Source of the DNA: Terriglobia bacterium
GTDB taxonomy: Bacteria > Acidobacteriota > Terriglobia > UBA7540
Direction of reading: 5' to 3'
Assembly (NCBI GenBank): GCA_030036915.1
Contig: JASHSC010000608.1
Span: forward strand, 1-7,785
DNA length: 7,785 nucleotides
The first letter of the stretch is position 1. Each line of letters begins with the position of its first letter. Positions 1 through 6,259 of the stretch are shown one piece after another. The translations under genes were made by a program, and so were the position numbers. The notes below the pieces were generated by a model that was given only the letters and a program-made list of their open reading frames with translations, ran no database searches and was not told where the DNA came from.

Positions 1-676
1 TGCCCGGCTTGGTGAGAATTTCAATTCTTCCATACCCAAGGGTGTCGTACTCCGCGGAGAAGGGGTTCTGATTGATGCGAACCTCGCGGATCGACGACTT
101 GGGAGGCAATTGGCCGCCCGTAAATCCGTCGATGTAGATCTGGCCGCCGTTGGGACCGGCGGAGGGGCCGGCCAAAGCTTCCAGTTCGGACTGCAACTCA
201 TCGGGGTCGTCGGAGAGCGATTCCAAATCCTTCCCGGAGATCACCAACTGGCTGGCGTTTTCCTCGGGGTTCACGCTCACCTTGTTCGCACTCTCCTCGG
301 TCACGGTGATCTGTTGCTTCTCCAGCGCTACCGCCAGTTGGGCATTCATGGTCTGCGGCTGCCCGCGGGCAATGGTGACCGGCTTCGTAAAATTCTCGAA
401 ACCCTTCAGGGTAATGCTCAGCGTGTAGGCGCCCGGAGCGAGATTGCGAAAGACGTAATGGCCTTGCGCGTCGGTTTGAGCGTTCAGGTTCGTTCCGCTG
501 GGCCCAGTCAGTGTAACCGTCAGGCCGGGAATGGCCGCGCCGGAGGGGTCAAGCACCTGGCCGCGCAAAGTTCCGCCGGCGATTGGCGCGTGGGAAGTCT
601 GAGCAATGATTGAAGCTGGCAAGAAAAGAAATGAAAACACAATTATGCAGAGCAGGGTACGTACGCTTTGGGACAA
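1..676 (-). CDS. TonB-dependent receptor, N-terminal part (3' end outside the window)
   Basis: This is the first 225 codons of an outer-membrane receptor that would import a bulky ligand with energy from TonB. I start it at TTG (674-676) because an AGGAG lies 10 nt upstream and the protein then opens with a good Sec signal peptide: a hydrophobic stretch at residues 7-24 and likely cleavage after IIA-25. Residues about 36-118 form a carboxypeptidase regulatory-like beta-sandwich (LRGQVLDPSGAAIPG, then DAQGHYVFRNLAPGAYTL). From about residue 140 the plug domain begins, with IYIDGF, IREVRINQNPFSAEYD and GYGRIEILTKPG; that wording is typical of the large acidobacterial receptor family. The beta-barrel is beyond the left edge. 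No SusD partner is visible, so it is not shown to be SusC-like, and its ligand is unknown. It lies 124 nt downstream of the DUF5666 gene on the same strand and may share its transcript. Confidence 0.88.
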   Translation of the reverse strand, partial: MSQSVRTLLCIIVFSFLFLPASIIAQTSHAPIAGGTLRGQVLDPSGAAIPGLTVTLTGPSGTNLNAQTDAQGHYVFRNLAPGAYTLSITLKGFENFTKPVTIARGQPQTMNAQLAVALEKQQITVTEESANKVSVNPEENASQLVISGKDLESLSDDPDELQSELEALAGPSAGPNGGQIYIDGFTGGQLPPKSSIREVRINQNPFSAEYDTLGYGRIEILTKPG

Positions 677-686
677 GTTGAATTTT

Positions 687-691
687 CTCCT
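687..691 (-). promoter_or_regulatory. Ribosome binding site of the TonB receptor
   Basis: Minus-strand AGGAG lies 10 nt before the TTG at 674-676. It decides the start: the frame is closed by a TAA a few codons further upstream, and no ATG or GTG precedes the signal peptide. Confidence 0.6.
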
Positions 692-800
692 GGAGAGCGA
701 TTAGGGCAGAAATGGCCGAAGTATCTTTCACTGGCGAGAGGTTGCGGATCGCCCCCGAGTCCTTTGCAATAGTCTCGCCGGATGTAACTTTCAGGGAAAG

Positions 801-1994
801 CTACGGTCCTCCTTCACCGCCCTCACCACCGCCGCCGGAGCTTAGATTCCAGCTCCCCAGGTTTACATCACCGCCGCCCTTGGGCTGTGCGGCGAGAATG
901 GGTTCGACACCGGTAAGGATGTATAGGGCTGTTACTTCCGAAGGATTAGTACCCTCAGAACTAAAAATGACTACGGGTTCACCACGAGTAAGATCACTAA
1001 GCTTGATGCTCGGCAGCCGCTCGAGTTGCTGGCTGAAGTTGCCACCCATTCCTCCGCCTCCGCCGGGACCACCGCCGCCCCTGAACCCTTGGCCGTTGCC
1101 GCCGCCCGCTGGAGGGCCGCCGCCCCCCGGTCTTGCCGATGTTGCACCGGTGGTGAGTCCGGCGATCCTCTGAGCCATTACCTCAGGTAGCTGGTGCATT
1201 TTGCAATTAGCGTTGGCATGAACCACGAGGGGCTTATTCGTCGAAAGATTTTTCACGGTCAAGGTGTCGGCCTGGGCATCCACCGAAATTACTGTGGCGC
1301 CAATGTTGTGGAACGTTCCGGAGACGATTTTTTCCGCAGCGTACTGGGTCTTGTCTTCACTTGCCGTGCCCAAGGCGCGCAACTGGTCCCCGACCTTTAC
1401 CCCGGCAAAATTGCTGGGCTGAGCGTCCGAGAATTGTATCGAGTTGGGCGCGTAACGCAGGAATTGGGTTTTGGCAGTGGTGGTGAGAATCACAGGGTGC
1501 GTCAAATTCCCCGGAGTCGGCGGGCGGTTGGGGACGGCGATGGTTAATTCCAATTTCGTCGGGTCCTCGCTCTTCACCACGCCTTCAATTCCACGCGTCT
1601 GCCAATCCTTCACCTCGGCTTCGTGGACGTCGGAAATATCCTCGCGTGTCATCACCACCACGCGCAGGGCTTGAATCGTCTGTTGGTCGTCGCCGAGACG
1701 CCCAAGGACCACTGCCCGGTCGCCCACGGCGATATCCCCAACCGTGATGGGCGTCGTGCTCTTCAAATCCTTTGACCCGCGCAGAACCCTGACGTTGTCG
1801 GGGAGCACCACCGGCACGTCACCCTTGTCCGTATGGAGAGTTAAATGGCCCGGCTGGATTTCCTTCACGTCCCCAACGGCCTTTGCCACCGAGGAGGAAG
1901 AGGCATTCTGCGCCGGGGCTCCCGCCGTTACGGGACCGCCCGCAAACAGCAATCCTGTAAATATCGTTAGAAGGAAAGAACTTGCCTTGCGCAC
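801..1994 (-). CDS. Secreted DUF5666-type protein with glycine-rich segment
   Basis: This 397-residue protein has unknown function. It starts at GTG, with a GGGGGA about 8 nt upstream, and opens with a Sec signal peptide (MRKASSFLLT, hydrophobic to about residue 20, an Ala-rich cleavage region near 24-28). The body is all-beta-looking and built from modules of the DUF5666 type. Each module has a V-G-D-V or G-V-V-K opening, alternating hydrophobic strands such as GHLTLHT and TLTVKNL, and a late VGD-R/Q-L/V-x-G turn; they lie at about residues 36-115, 135-228 and 230-365. The third module is interrupted by a low-complexity Gly/Pro segment at 289-318, and the C-terminus (386-397) is Gly/Glu-rich. 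There are no catalytic motifs or membrane helices after the signal. DUF5666 proteins are usually predicted to be exported and are common in Acidobacteriota, but no biochemical role is established to my knowledge. The TonB receptor lies just downstream. The family call is by pattern, not by search. Confidence 0.75.
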   Translation of the reverse strand: MRKASSFLLTIFTGLLFAGGPVTAGAPAQNASSSSVAKAVGDVKEIQPGHLTLHTDKGDVPVVLPDNVRVLRGSKDLKSTTPITVGDIAVGDRAVVLGRLGDDQQTIQALRVVVMTREDISDVHEAEVKDWQTRGIEGVVKSEDPTKLELTIAVPNRPPTPGNLTHPVILTTTAKTQFLRYAPNSIQFSDAQPSNFAGVKVGDQLRALGTASEDKTQYAAEKIVSGTFHNIGATVISVDAQADTLTVKNLSTNKPLVVHANANCKMHQLPEVMAQRIAGLTTGATSARPGGGGPPAGGGNGQGFRGGGGPGGGGGMGGNFSQQLERLPSIKLSDLTRGEPVVIFSSEGTNPSEVTALYILTGVEPILAAQPKGGGDVNLGSWNLSSGGGGEGGEGGP

Positions 1995-2011
1995 TCGAGA
2001 TTTCCCCCAAA

Positions 2012-2034
2012 ATTGTAATAGACGATTTTACAAT
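2012..2034. repeat. Inverted repeat, operator-like
   Basis: Perfect 7-bp arms ATTGTAA (2012-2018) and TTACAAT (2028-2034) are separated by 9 bp, so equivalent positions are 16 bp apart, which suits a dimeric regulator. It starts 18 bp upstream of the DUF5666 GTG and overlaps the likely -10 region of that gene. It could equally fold as a weak AT-rich hairpin, or be chance. Confidence 0.35.
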
Positions 2035-2162
2035 AATCCGCGTTACCCTTGCTTCAACTTTTTTGACTTACCCACTTTATCCGGATACGCCGTGCCACCT
2101 TCCCACTTGCTTTGATGCTCCAACAAATCAAAAAGAAATTGCGAAAAGGCCATCCCTGCAAC

Positions 2163-2191
2163 TTGTGCCTGGTCGCGGTCGGATGTAGATT
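2163..2191 (+). promoter_or_regulatory. Candidate sigma-70-type promoter for the GH116 gene
   Basis: TTGTGC (2163-2168) and TAGATT (2186-2191) are separated by 17 nt, three and four matches to the -35 and -10 consensus. Transcription would begin near 2198, about 27 nt before the ATG. A second weaker pair, TTGACT at 2063-2068 with GATACG 15 nt later, is less convincing. Acidobacterial promoters are poorly defined, so this is only a candidate. Confidence 0.3.
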
Positions 2192-2195
2192 ACAG

Positions 2196-2217
2196 GTCCT
2201 TCCCAAGGACGAAGGAG
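2196..2217 (+). promoter_or_regulatory. Leader hairpin and ribosome binding site of the GH116 gene
   Basis: AGGAG (2213-2217) lies 7 nt before the ATG at 2225, a strong ribosome binding site that fixes the start. Just ahead, GTCCTT (2196-2201) and AAGGAC (2205-2210) form a perfect 6-bp hairpin. The overlapping TCCTTC (2197-2202) can instead pair with GAAGGA (2211-2216), which would mask the ribosome binding site. The two folds exclude each other. Confidence 0.55.
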
Positions 2218-2224
2218 CAGACTC

Positions 2225-4702
2225 ATGGACCGGCGAAGATTCGTGTGCGATTCATTGATTTCCCTTGCGGGATTCTCGAGATGGGTTTCCCCTCCCGCGG
2301 CCAAAGGATCAGGTCCGCGAACTTGGGCGGCTCCTGGGATCCCGGTGGATTCGCCCGGTAGGAACTTATTCCCCACGAATCTCCCCGGCTCCGAATGGGT
2401 GCAGTTTTCCGCCGCGGGGTTCTCGCAACCCGTCACGGGCGTGATTTACCGCAAGTCTCAGCCCGCCACCAATGGAATGCCGCTGGGGGGAATTGACACA
2501 GGCTGCATCGACCTTGAAACAAGTGGCCTGTGGGGCTACTCCACCATCTTCAACAGCCACGTGCCACGCCGCGGCCCTCTCAACTTGCCGTTTCTTGGAC
2601 TCAGCGTGGGCGGCGAAGCCTGGGTGCTCTGTGATCCCAAGCAAATCAAGCAATACCAAACTACCGATGGTGTGCTTCCCATTGAGAGCTACAACTCGGA
2701 ATTGCAATTTGACAGCGTTCGCGTGCCCAAGGAAATTCACTATTGGGGGCACTATCCGATTGCCGACACCCAATTCGATACCGACGCTCCCATCCGCGTG
2801 AGCCTTCGCGCATGGTCGCCTTTCATTCCCGGTGATATTGAGGCCTCACTCCTTCCCGGCATGATTTTTGAAGTTCATCTGCAAAATGCCAGCGCTTCCA
2901 CTCAGAACGGGGCTATCGCTTTCAGCTTCAGCGGGCCGACGCACAAGGAGACCGGCGCGGATCAATACTCGCGCCAACCCTTGGACGGTGCCGCTGAACA
3001 TTTGACTGGCGTGGTGGTGAATGGCGGATGGACGAGCACGCCGATGATGGCGCCGCGAGCCAGCTACACTCTGGGTGTCTTGGGTGAGGTGAACGTTCGC
3101 ATGGGCGGGGAACTCGGCAAGGACGCGGAAGCGTGGGCCAAAATCGCGCAGCAGCTTCCCGAGGCGGCGTCGAATCACGGCGGCTCCTCCGCGGCGGTGG
3201 ACTTCGAACTCGCTGCGGGCGCGGATCGCGTGGTTCGATTCCTGGTGACCTGGCACAGCCCGCAATGGAAGGGCGGCGGGCATCCCTCCTCGGACCAGGG
3301 CGGCACGTTTACCCACATGTACGCCCTGCGCTATCGCAGCGCGCGGGCGGCAGCGCTGTTGCTCGCCCATGGGCACGCTTCGCTGCTCGATCGGATTCTG
3401 GCTTGGCAGGGGGCGATTTATTCTGACCCTGCACTTCCCGGCTGGCTGCAAGATGCGCTGATCAACAATCTGCACTTGATAACCGAAACCGGCATGTGGG
3501 CCGCGGGTGGGCCGCCGCTTCCTGACTGGGTGCGTCCCGAGGACGGTCTGTTCGGTATGGATGAGTGCCCGCGCGGCTGCCCACAGATCGAGTGCATTCC
3601 GTGCAGCTTTTACGGCAACATTCCGGTGGTCTACTTTTTCCCGGAGTTGGCGCTTTCCACTTTGCGCGGATACAAGGGGTACATGTATCCCGAGGGCGCG
3701 GCGCCGTGGATTTTCGGCGGTGTCACGGGCGCAACGCCGCCGCTCAACATGAACACTCCCACGCGCGGCTACCAGCTTACTCTCAACGGACTCTGCTATG
3801 CCGCGATGGTTGACCGCTACGCCCTCTGTTGGGGGCGCGAGAAAAGTTTTGCCGACGAGTTCTACGAATCGGTCAAACGCAATACGATTTTCACCATCAA
3901 CCTGCGCCCCGAATACGCGCCCGGCGACCGCGTAATCAGCATGCCCACGGGCAACGAGGGCACGGAATGGTTTGAGGCCGGCAAGCCCGGATGGTCCGGC
4001 ATGGTGGCGCACGTGGGCGGCCTGCATCTGGCCGAATTGCGCATCACGCAGAAAATGGCCGAGCAGGCGGGCGACGCCGACTTCGCGCGCCAGTGCCGTG
4101 AGTGGATCGAAGCCGGCATGAATTCCATGGAAACCAAAATGTGGGCGGGGAATTACTACCTGAATTTCTGGGAGCCGGAAACCGGCACGAAGTCCGACCT
4201 GGTTTTCGGCTACCAGATGGACGGCCAGTGGGTGGCGGATTTCCACGGCCTCGCGCCGGTATTCCGCCCCGAGCGCGTGAAGCAGACACTCGCGACCATC
4301 GCGCGCTGCAACGTGGCGCTGAGCAAATCCGGCGCCGCGAATTACGCGCACGCCGACGGCAGCCCCGCGCCCGTAGGCGGCTACGGAACCTACAGCTATT
4401 TTCCGCCGGAGGTCCTCATGCTCGCCATGACCTACATGTATGCCGGCCAGCGCGAATTCGGACTCGATCTGGCGCGCCGCTGCTGGCACAACATCACCTG
4501 CGCATGGCGCTACACCTGGGATGCCCCCAACATCATGCGCGGCGATGAGGACACAGGTGAAGCCGTCTACGGCCACGATTATTATCAGGACATGATGCTC
4601 TGGTCGCTCCCCGCCGCGCTGGTGGGGGAACCCATGGACGTGGTAGTAAAGCCTGGCGGCCTGGTGGAGCGCGTACTGGCAGCCGGGCAATCAAAAGGCT
4701 AG
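2225..4702 (+). CDS. Tat-exported GH116 / DUF608 glycoside hydrolase
   Basis: This 825-residue enzyme belongs to the family of human GBA2 and bacterial and archaeal beta-glucosidases/xylosidases that cleave beta-linked sugars with retention. A Tat signal (MDRRRF, hydrophobic stretch, cleavage likely near PPAA-26) predicts a periplasmic or extracellular enzyme. Residues about 80-400 are the N-terminal GH116 beta-sandwich, with NGMPLGGIDTGCIDL and a W-x-Y-x-T-I-F-N motif. Residues about 405-805 are the (alpha/alpha)6 catalytic domain: FGMDEC, SFYGN...FFPEL, GNYYLNFW, GQWVADFHGL, FPPEVLMLAMTYMYAGQ and, near the end, HDYYQDMMLWSLPAAL. By alignment to GBA2 from memory the nucleophile is probably E447. 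The expected acid/base Asp ahead of the G-G-L motif (598-600) is not where I expect it; E581 or E584 are the nearest acids. Four Cys (448, 452, 457, 460) cluster beside E447. The family call is strong; the substrate is unknown (beta-glucoside, xyloside or N-acetylglucosaminide). Confidence 0.85.
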   Translation: MDRRRFVCDSLISLAGFSRWVSPPAAKGSGPRTWAAPGIPVDSPGRNLFPTNLPGSEWVQFSAAGFSQPVTGVIYRKSQPATNGMPLGGIDTGCIDLETSGLWGYSTIFNSHVPRRGPLNLPFLGLSVGGEAWVLCDPKQIKQYQTTDGVLPIESYNSELQFDSVRVPKEIHYWGHYPIADTQFDTDAPIRVSLRAWSPFIPGDIEASLLPGMIFEVHLQNASASTQNGAIAFSFSGPTHKETGADQYSRQPLDGAAEHLTGVVVNGGWTSTPMMAPRASYTLGVLGEVNVRMGGELGKDAEAWAKIAQQLPEAASNHGGSSAAVDFELAAGADRVVRFLVTWHSPQWKGGGHPSSDQGGTFTHMYALRYRSARAAALLLAHGHASLLDRILAWQGAIYSDPALPGWLQDALINNLHLITETGMWAAGGPPLPDWVRPEDGLFGMDECPRGCPQIECIPCSFYGNIPVVYFFPELALSTLRGYKGYMYPEGAAPWIFGGVTGATPPLNMNTPTRGYQLTLNGLCYAAMVDRYALCWGREKSFADEFYESVKRNTIFTINLRPEYAPGDRVISMPTGNEGTEWFEAGKPGWSGMVAHVGGLHLAELRITQKMAEQAGDADFARQCREWIEAGMNSMETKMWAGNYYLNFWEPETGTKSDLVFGYQMDGQWVADFHGLAPVFRPERVKQTLATIARCNVALSKSGAANYAHADGSPAPVGGYGTYSYFPPEVLMLAMTYMYAGQREFGLDLARRCWHNITCAWRYTWDAPNIMRGDEDTGEAVYGHDYYQDMMLWSLPAALVGEPMDVVVKPGGLVERVLAAGQSKG

Positions 4703-4714
4703 ACCTTCTAGCCT
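4696..4714. terminator. Hairpin over the GH116 stop codon, possible weak terminator
   Basis: AGGCTAGA (4696-4703) and TCTAGCCT (4707-4714) form a perfect 8-bp stem with a 3-nt loop, and the TAG stop lies in the left arm. On the plus strand only AAATAC follows, so it lacks a classic U-tract. On the minus strand it is followed by TTTTG. It may stabilise the mRNA end rather than terminate. Confidence 0.35.
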
Positions 4715-4738
4715 AAATACTCAAAGCACGCCGGTGCG

Positions 4739-4760
4739 CCCCTGCCGGAGTGGCACGGCC
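4739..4760. repeat. Relic of the dispersed repeat seen at 7692-7783
   Basis: CCCCTG (4739-4744) and TGGCACGGCC (4751-4760) match adjacent blocks at 7709-7714 and 7715-7724, here split by a 6-nt insert CCGGAG. The arms and second hairpin of the full element are missing. The match is 16 bases in two blocks in GC-rich sequence, so chance cannot be excluded. Confidence 0.4.
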
Positions 4761-4788
4761 GTCCGGAGGTGTGAAAGGATAAAAGATC

Positions 4789-4880
4789 TCACCCAAAGGC
4801 GCAGAGAAGCAAAGTCACGCAAGGCCGAACTGGCCAGCTTTCTTGACGACGGTTTGCGCCTTGGCGACTTTGCGTGAAGT
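4789..4880. repeat. Imperfect inverted repeat (TTTGCG / CGCAAA type)
   Basis: The left arm near 4789-4814 (TCACCCAAAGGCGCAGAG...) matches the reverse complement of the right arm near 4852-4878 (TTTGCGCCTTGGCGACTTTG) at about 19 of 26 positions by hand count. The centre carries a short GGCCGAACTGGCC hairpin (4823-4835). Sequences of this TTTGCGCC..TTTGCGTG kind recur between genes in many bacterial genomes; from memory, it is a dispersed non-coding repeat. Confidence 0.5.
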
Positions 4881-4973
4881 CTTCTTTATCTGGGGAATGG
4901 ATTTCGAGAACTGCGGCATATGCCCTGCACGGGCCCGGCGCCACGGTGAAATTGAGAATCTGTCAATTGCCCC

Positions 4974-5002
4974 TTCTCATTCGGCGGGCGACTGCACATA
5001 AT
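4974..5002 (+). promoter_or_regulatory. Candidate promoter for the mannonate dehydratase-like gene
   Basis: TTCTCA (4974-4979) and CATAAT (4997-5002) are 17 nt apart, with four and five matches to consensus. Transcription would begin near 5009 and leave a 24-nt leader carrying the ribosome binding site. If real, this gene need not depend on read-through from the GH116 gene, which fits the large gap upstream. Confidence 0.4.
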
Positions 5003-5017
5003 CTTGTTCGCGACAGC

Positions 5018-5024
5018 GGAGGAG
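5018..5024 (+). promoter_or_regulatory. Ribosome binding site of the mannonate dehydratase-like gene
   Basis: GGAGGAG lies 8 nt before the ATG at 5033-5035. It is a near-perfect site and decides the start against the in-frame codon at 4874. Confidence 0.8.
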
Positions 5025-5032
5025 CATTTCTC

Positions 5033-6127
5033 ATGAATCGCCGAAAGTTCATCGCGTCCACCACAGGCGCCGCGACCATTTCAATGCGGGGCGTCAGCTC
5101 GCCAGCAGCCCAGGCTCCGGACCGGCGCGTTTTGATGAAGCTCGGCTGCCAGAGCGCGCCGACCAATGAGACCCACTTGAAATATCTTGCGCGCTACGGC
5201 GTGCGCAACATTTGCGGGTATCCGGAAATCGCGGGGGGCAGGCTGTATGCTACCGTGGACGAGCTCAACCGGATGCGCGACCTCGCGGACACGTGCGGAA
5301 TTTCCATTGATTGCGTCGCTCCTCCGTTTCTGGAATCCTCGCACGTGGACAAGACTCCACACCCGGCCATTATGCTGGCGGACAGTCCGGAGCGCGACCG
5401 TGATATCGAAGCCGTTCAGAATCTCATTCGCAACTGCGCCGCCGCGGGCATACCCTCCATCAAATACAACATGTCGCTGCTGGGCGTGCTGCGCACAGGG
5501 CGCACGCCCGGACGGGGAGACGCGACGTACAGCACGTGGCGGCTTGCCGATGCGCATCCTGCCCCGCCACTCACGCGTGCCGGACGCGTGGACGCCGACA
5601 GGTTCTGGGAGCGCATTGCCTATTTCCTCGACCGGGTTATTCCCGTCGCCAATGAGTATAAGATTCGCATGGCCTGCCATCCTCACGATCCGGGCGTGCC
5701 GCCCGAGGGCTATCAGGGAGTGGTGCGCGTGCTGGGGACTGTGGAGGGACTGAAACGCTTCGTCTCGATTCAGGAGAGTCCTTATCATGGTCTGAATTTC
5801 TGCCAAGGGACGATTTCGGAAATGCTGTATGATCCTGGTCGGGAGATTTTTGACGTCATTCGTTACTTTGGAACGCGCCGGAAAATCTTCAACGTGCACT
5901 TCCGCAATATCCGGGGTCATCGCGATGACTTTCAGGAAGTTTATCCCGACGAAGGTGATATTAACTTTGTCAAGGCCCTGCAAGTGTATATTGAAGTCGG
6001 TTATTCCTATCTGCTGATGCCCGATCATGTTCCCAAGGCCGCGAATGACCCTGCCGGGTTGCAGTCCTTCGCCTTTTGCTACGGTTATATTCGCGGGCTG
6101 CTGCAATCGGCGGAGCAAATGACGTGA
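5033..6127 (+). CDS. Tat-exported mannonate dehydratase-like TIM-barrel enzyme
   Basis: This 364-residue protein resembles UxuA, which dehydrates D-mannonate to 2-keto-3-deoxygluconate in hexuronate (pectin, glucuronate) breakdown with a divalent metal. The chosen ATG has GGAGGAG 8 nt upstream and gives a Tat signal (MNRRKFIAST, cleavage likely near PAAQA-28). The barrel follows from about residue 33. UxuA-like marks are KYNMSLLGVLRTG (144-156, compare YNFMP..DWTRT), ACHPHDP (214-220), SPYHGLNFCQGT (249-260), NVHFRNIRG (287-295) and MPDHVP (329-334). The probable metal ligands H216, C257, H289 and D331 are all present. Compared with E. coli UxuA it is shorter and its N-terminal motifs differ, so it belongs to a divergent branch and its substrate may be a related sugar acid. 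Cytoplasmic action is usual for UxuA, so the export signal is odd. It is flanked by two other exported sugar enzymes. Other TIM-barrel isomerase/dehydratase roles are possible. Confidence 0.82.
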   Translation: MNRRKFIASTTGAATISMRGVSSPAAQAPDRRVLMKLGCQSAPTNETHLKYLARYGVRNICGYPEIAGGRLYATVDELNRMRDLADTCGISIDCVAPPFLESSHVDKTPHPAIMLADSPERDRDIEAVQNLIRNCAAAGIPSIKYNMSLLGVLRTGRTPGRGDATYSTWRLADAHPAPPLTRAGRVDADRFWERIAYFLDRVIPVANEYKIRMACHPHDPGVPPEGYQGVVRVLGTVEGLKRFVSIQESPYHGLNFCQGTISEMLYDPGREIFDVIRYFGTRRKIFNVHFRNIRGHRDDFQEVYPDEGDINFVKALQVYIEVGYSYLLMPDHVPKAANDPAGLQSFAFCYGYIRGLLQSAEQMT

Positions 6128-6259
6128 GGGAGGTTGCAGCGGCGCTCCCTACTCGCGACCAACGAAGGACCTTCACCACAGAGGACACGGGGAACCACGG
6201 AGAAATCTTTCTCTGTGAATCTCTGTGATCTCTGTGGTGAGAGCATTTTGCTCAAAAAC
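6128..6259. other. 132-bp gap upstream of the fucosidase gene, with no clear ribosome binding site
   Basis: Most of the gap is the long hairpin at 6173-6240. It is followed by a small perfect hairpin, GAGCA (6241-6245) and TGCTC (6249-6253). Between that and the ATG at 6260 there is only AAAAAC. I see no convincing Shine-Dalgarno sequence and no clear promoter. Confidence 0.5.
6173..6240. repeat. Long hairpin-forming repeat (CACAGAG / CTCTGTG type)
   Basis: Left arm 6173-6205 (TCACCACAGAGGACAC...) and right arm 6208-6240 (ending ATCTCTGTGGTGA) pair over 33 positions with about 26 matches and a very short loop. Most mismatches would be G-U pairs in RNA, so transcription would give one long stem. 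The outer 11 bp are perfect. Similar ACCACAGAG..CTCTGTGGT sequences are familiar as dispersed intergenic repeats in several phyla (recalled, not searched). Confidence 0.65.

Larger units (their letters stand above)
1995..2224. promoter_or_regulatory. Divergent intergenic control region
   Basis: These 230 bp separate the minus-strand DUF5666/TonB pair from the plus-strand enzyme genes, so promoters for both directions should lie here. The half nearest DUF5666 is AT-rich and holds an inverted repeat (2012-2034). On the minus strand a weak TTGAAG / TATTGT pair with a 16-nt gap overlaps that repeat. The half nearest the GH116 gene holds a candidate promoter and a small hairpin. I see no open frame here that looks like a gene. 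Confidence 0.55.
4703..5032. other. 330-bp gap between GH116 and mannonate dehydratase genes
   Basis: There is no gene here. From left to right it holds the stop-codon hairpin, a broken copy of the repeat also found at the right end of the window (4739-4760), an imperfect inverted repeat (4789-4880), a stretch with nothing I recognise (about 4881-4970), then a promoter candidate and ribosome binding site. The frame of the next gene is open back to 4874, but that extension runs through repeat-derived sequence and precedes the Tat signal, so I treat it as non-coding. Confidence 0.6.

Noticed and set aside
788..800. Small hairpin CTTTC / GAAAG just after the DUF5666 stop as a terminator
   Set aside because: The stem is only 5 bp and has no T-tract on the minus strand, so it is too weak to call; the DUF5666 and TonB genes may be co-transcribed.
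712..1173. Plus-strand open frame encoding a proline-rich protein
   Set aside because: It is the complement of the glycine-rich segment of the DUF5666 gene; poly-Gly codons read as poly-Pro in reverse. It has no ribosome binding site or domain.
2846..4690. 614-residue minus-strand open frame opposite the GH116 gene
   Set aside because: It is long only because of GC-biased codons of the true gene. Its composition is rich in Arg, His and Val with no recognisable fold, while the plus frame has clear GH116 motifs.
4874..5032. N-terminal extension of the mannonate dehydratase-like gene
   Set aside because: It would bury the Tat signal and ignore the GGAGGAG at 5018-5024; its first codons come from repeat sequence.
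5081..6118. 345-residue minus-strand open frame opposite the mannonate dehydratase-like gene
   Set aside because: It is a shadow of a well-supported enzyme gene, with no family motif and no signal.
6134..6259. N-terminal extension of the fucosidase starting at TTG
   Set aside because: It is encoded by the hairpin repeat, precedes a clear Tat signal, and the GGGAGG beside the TTG has no spacing.
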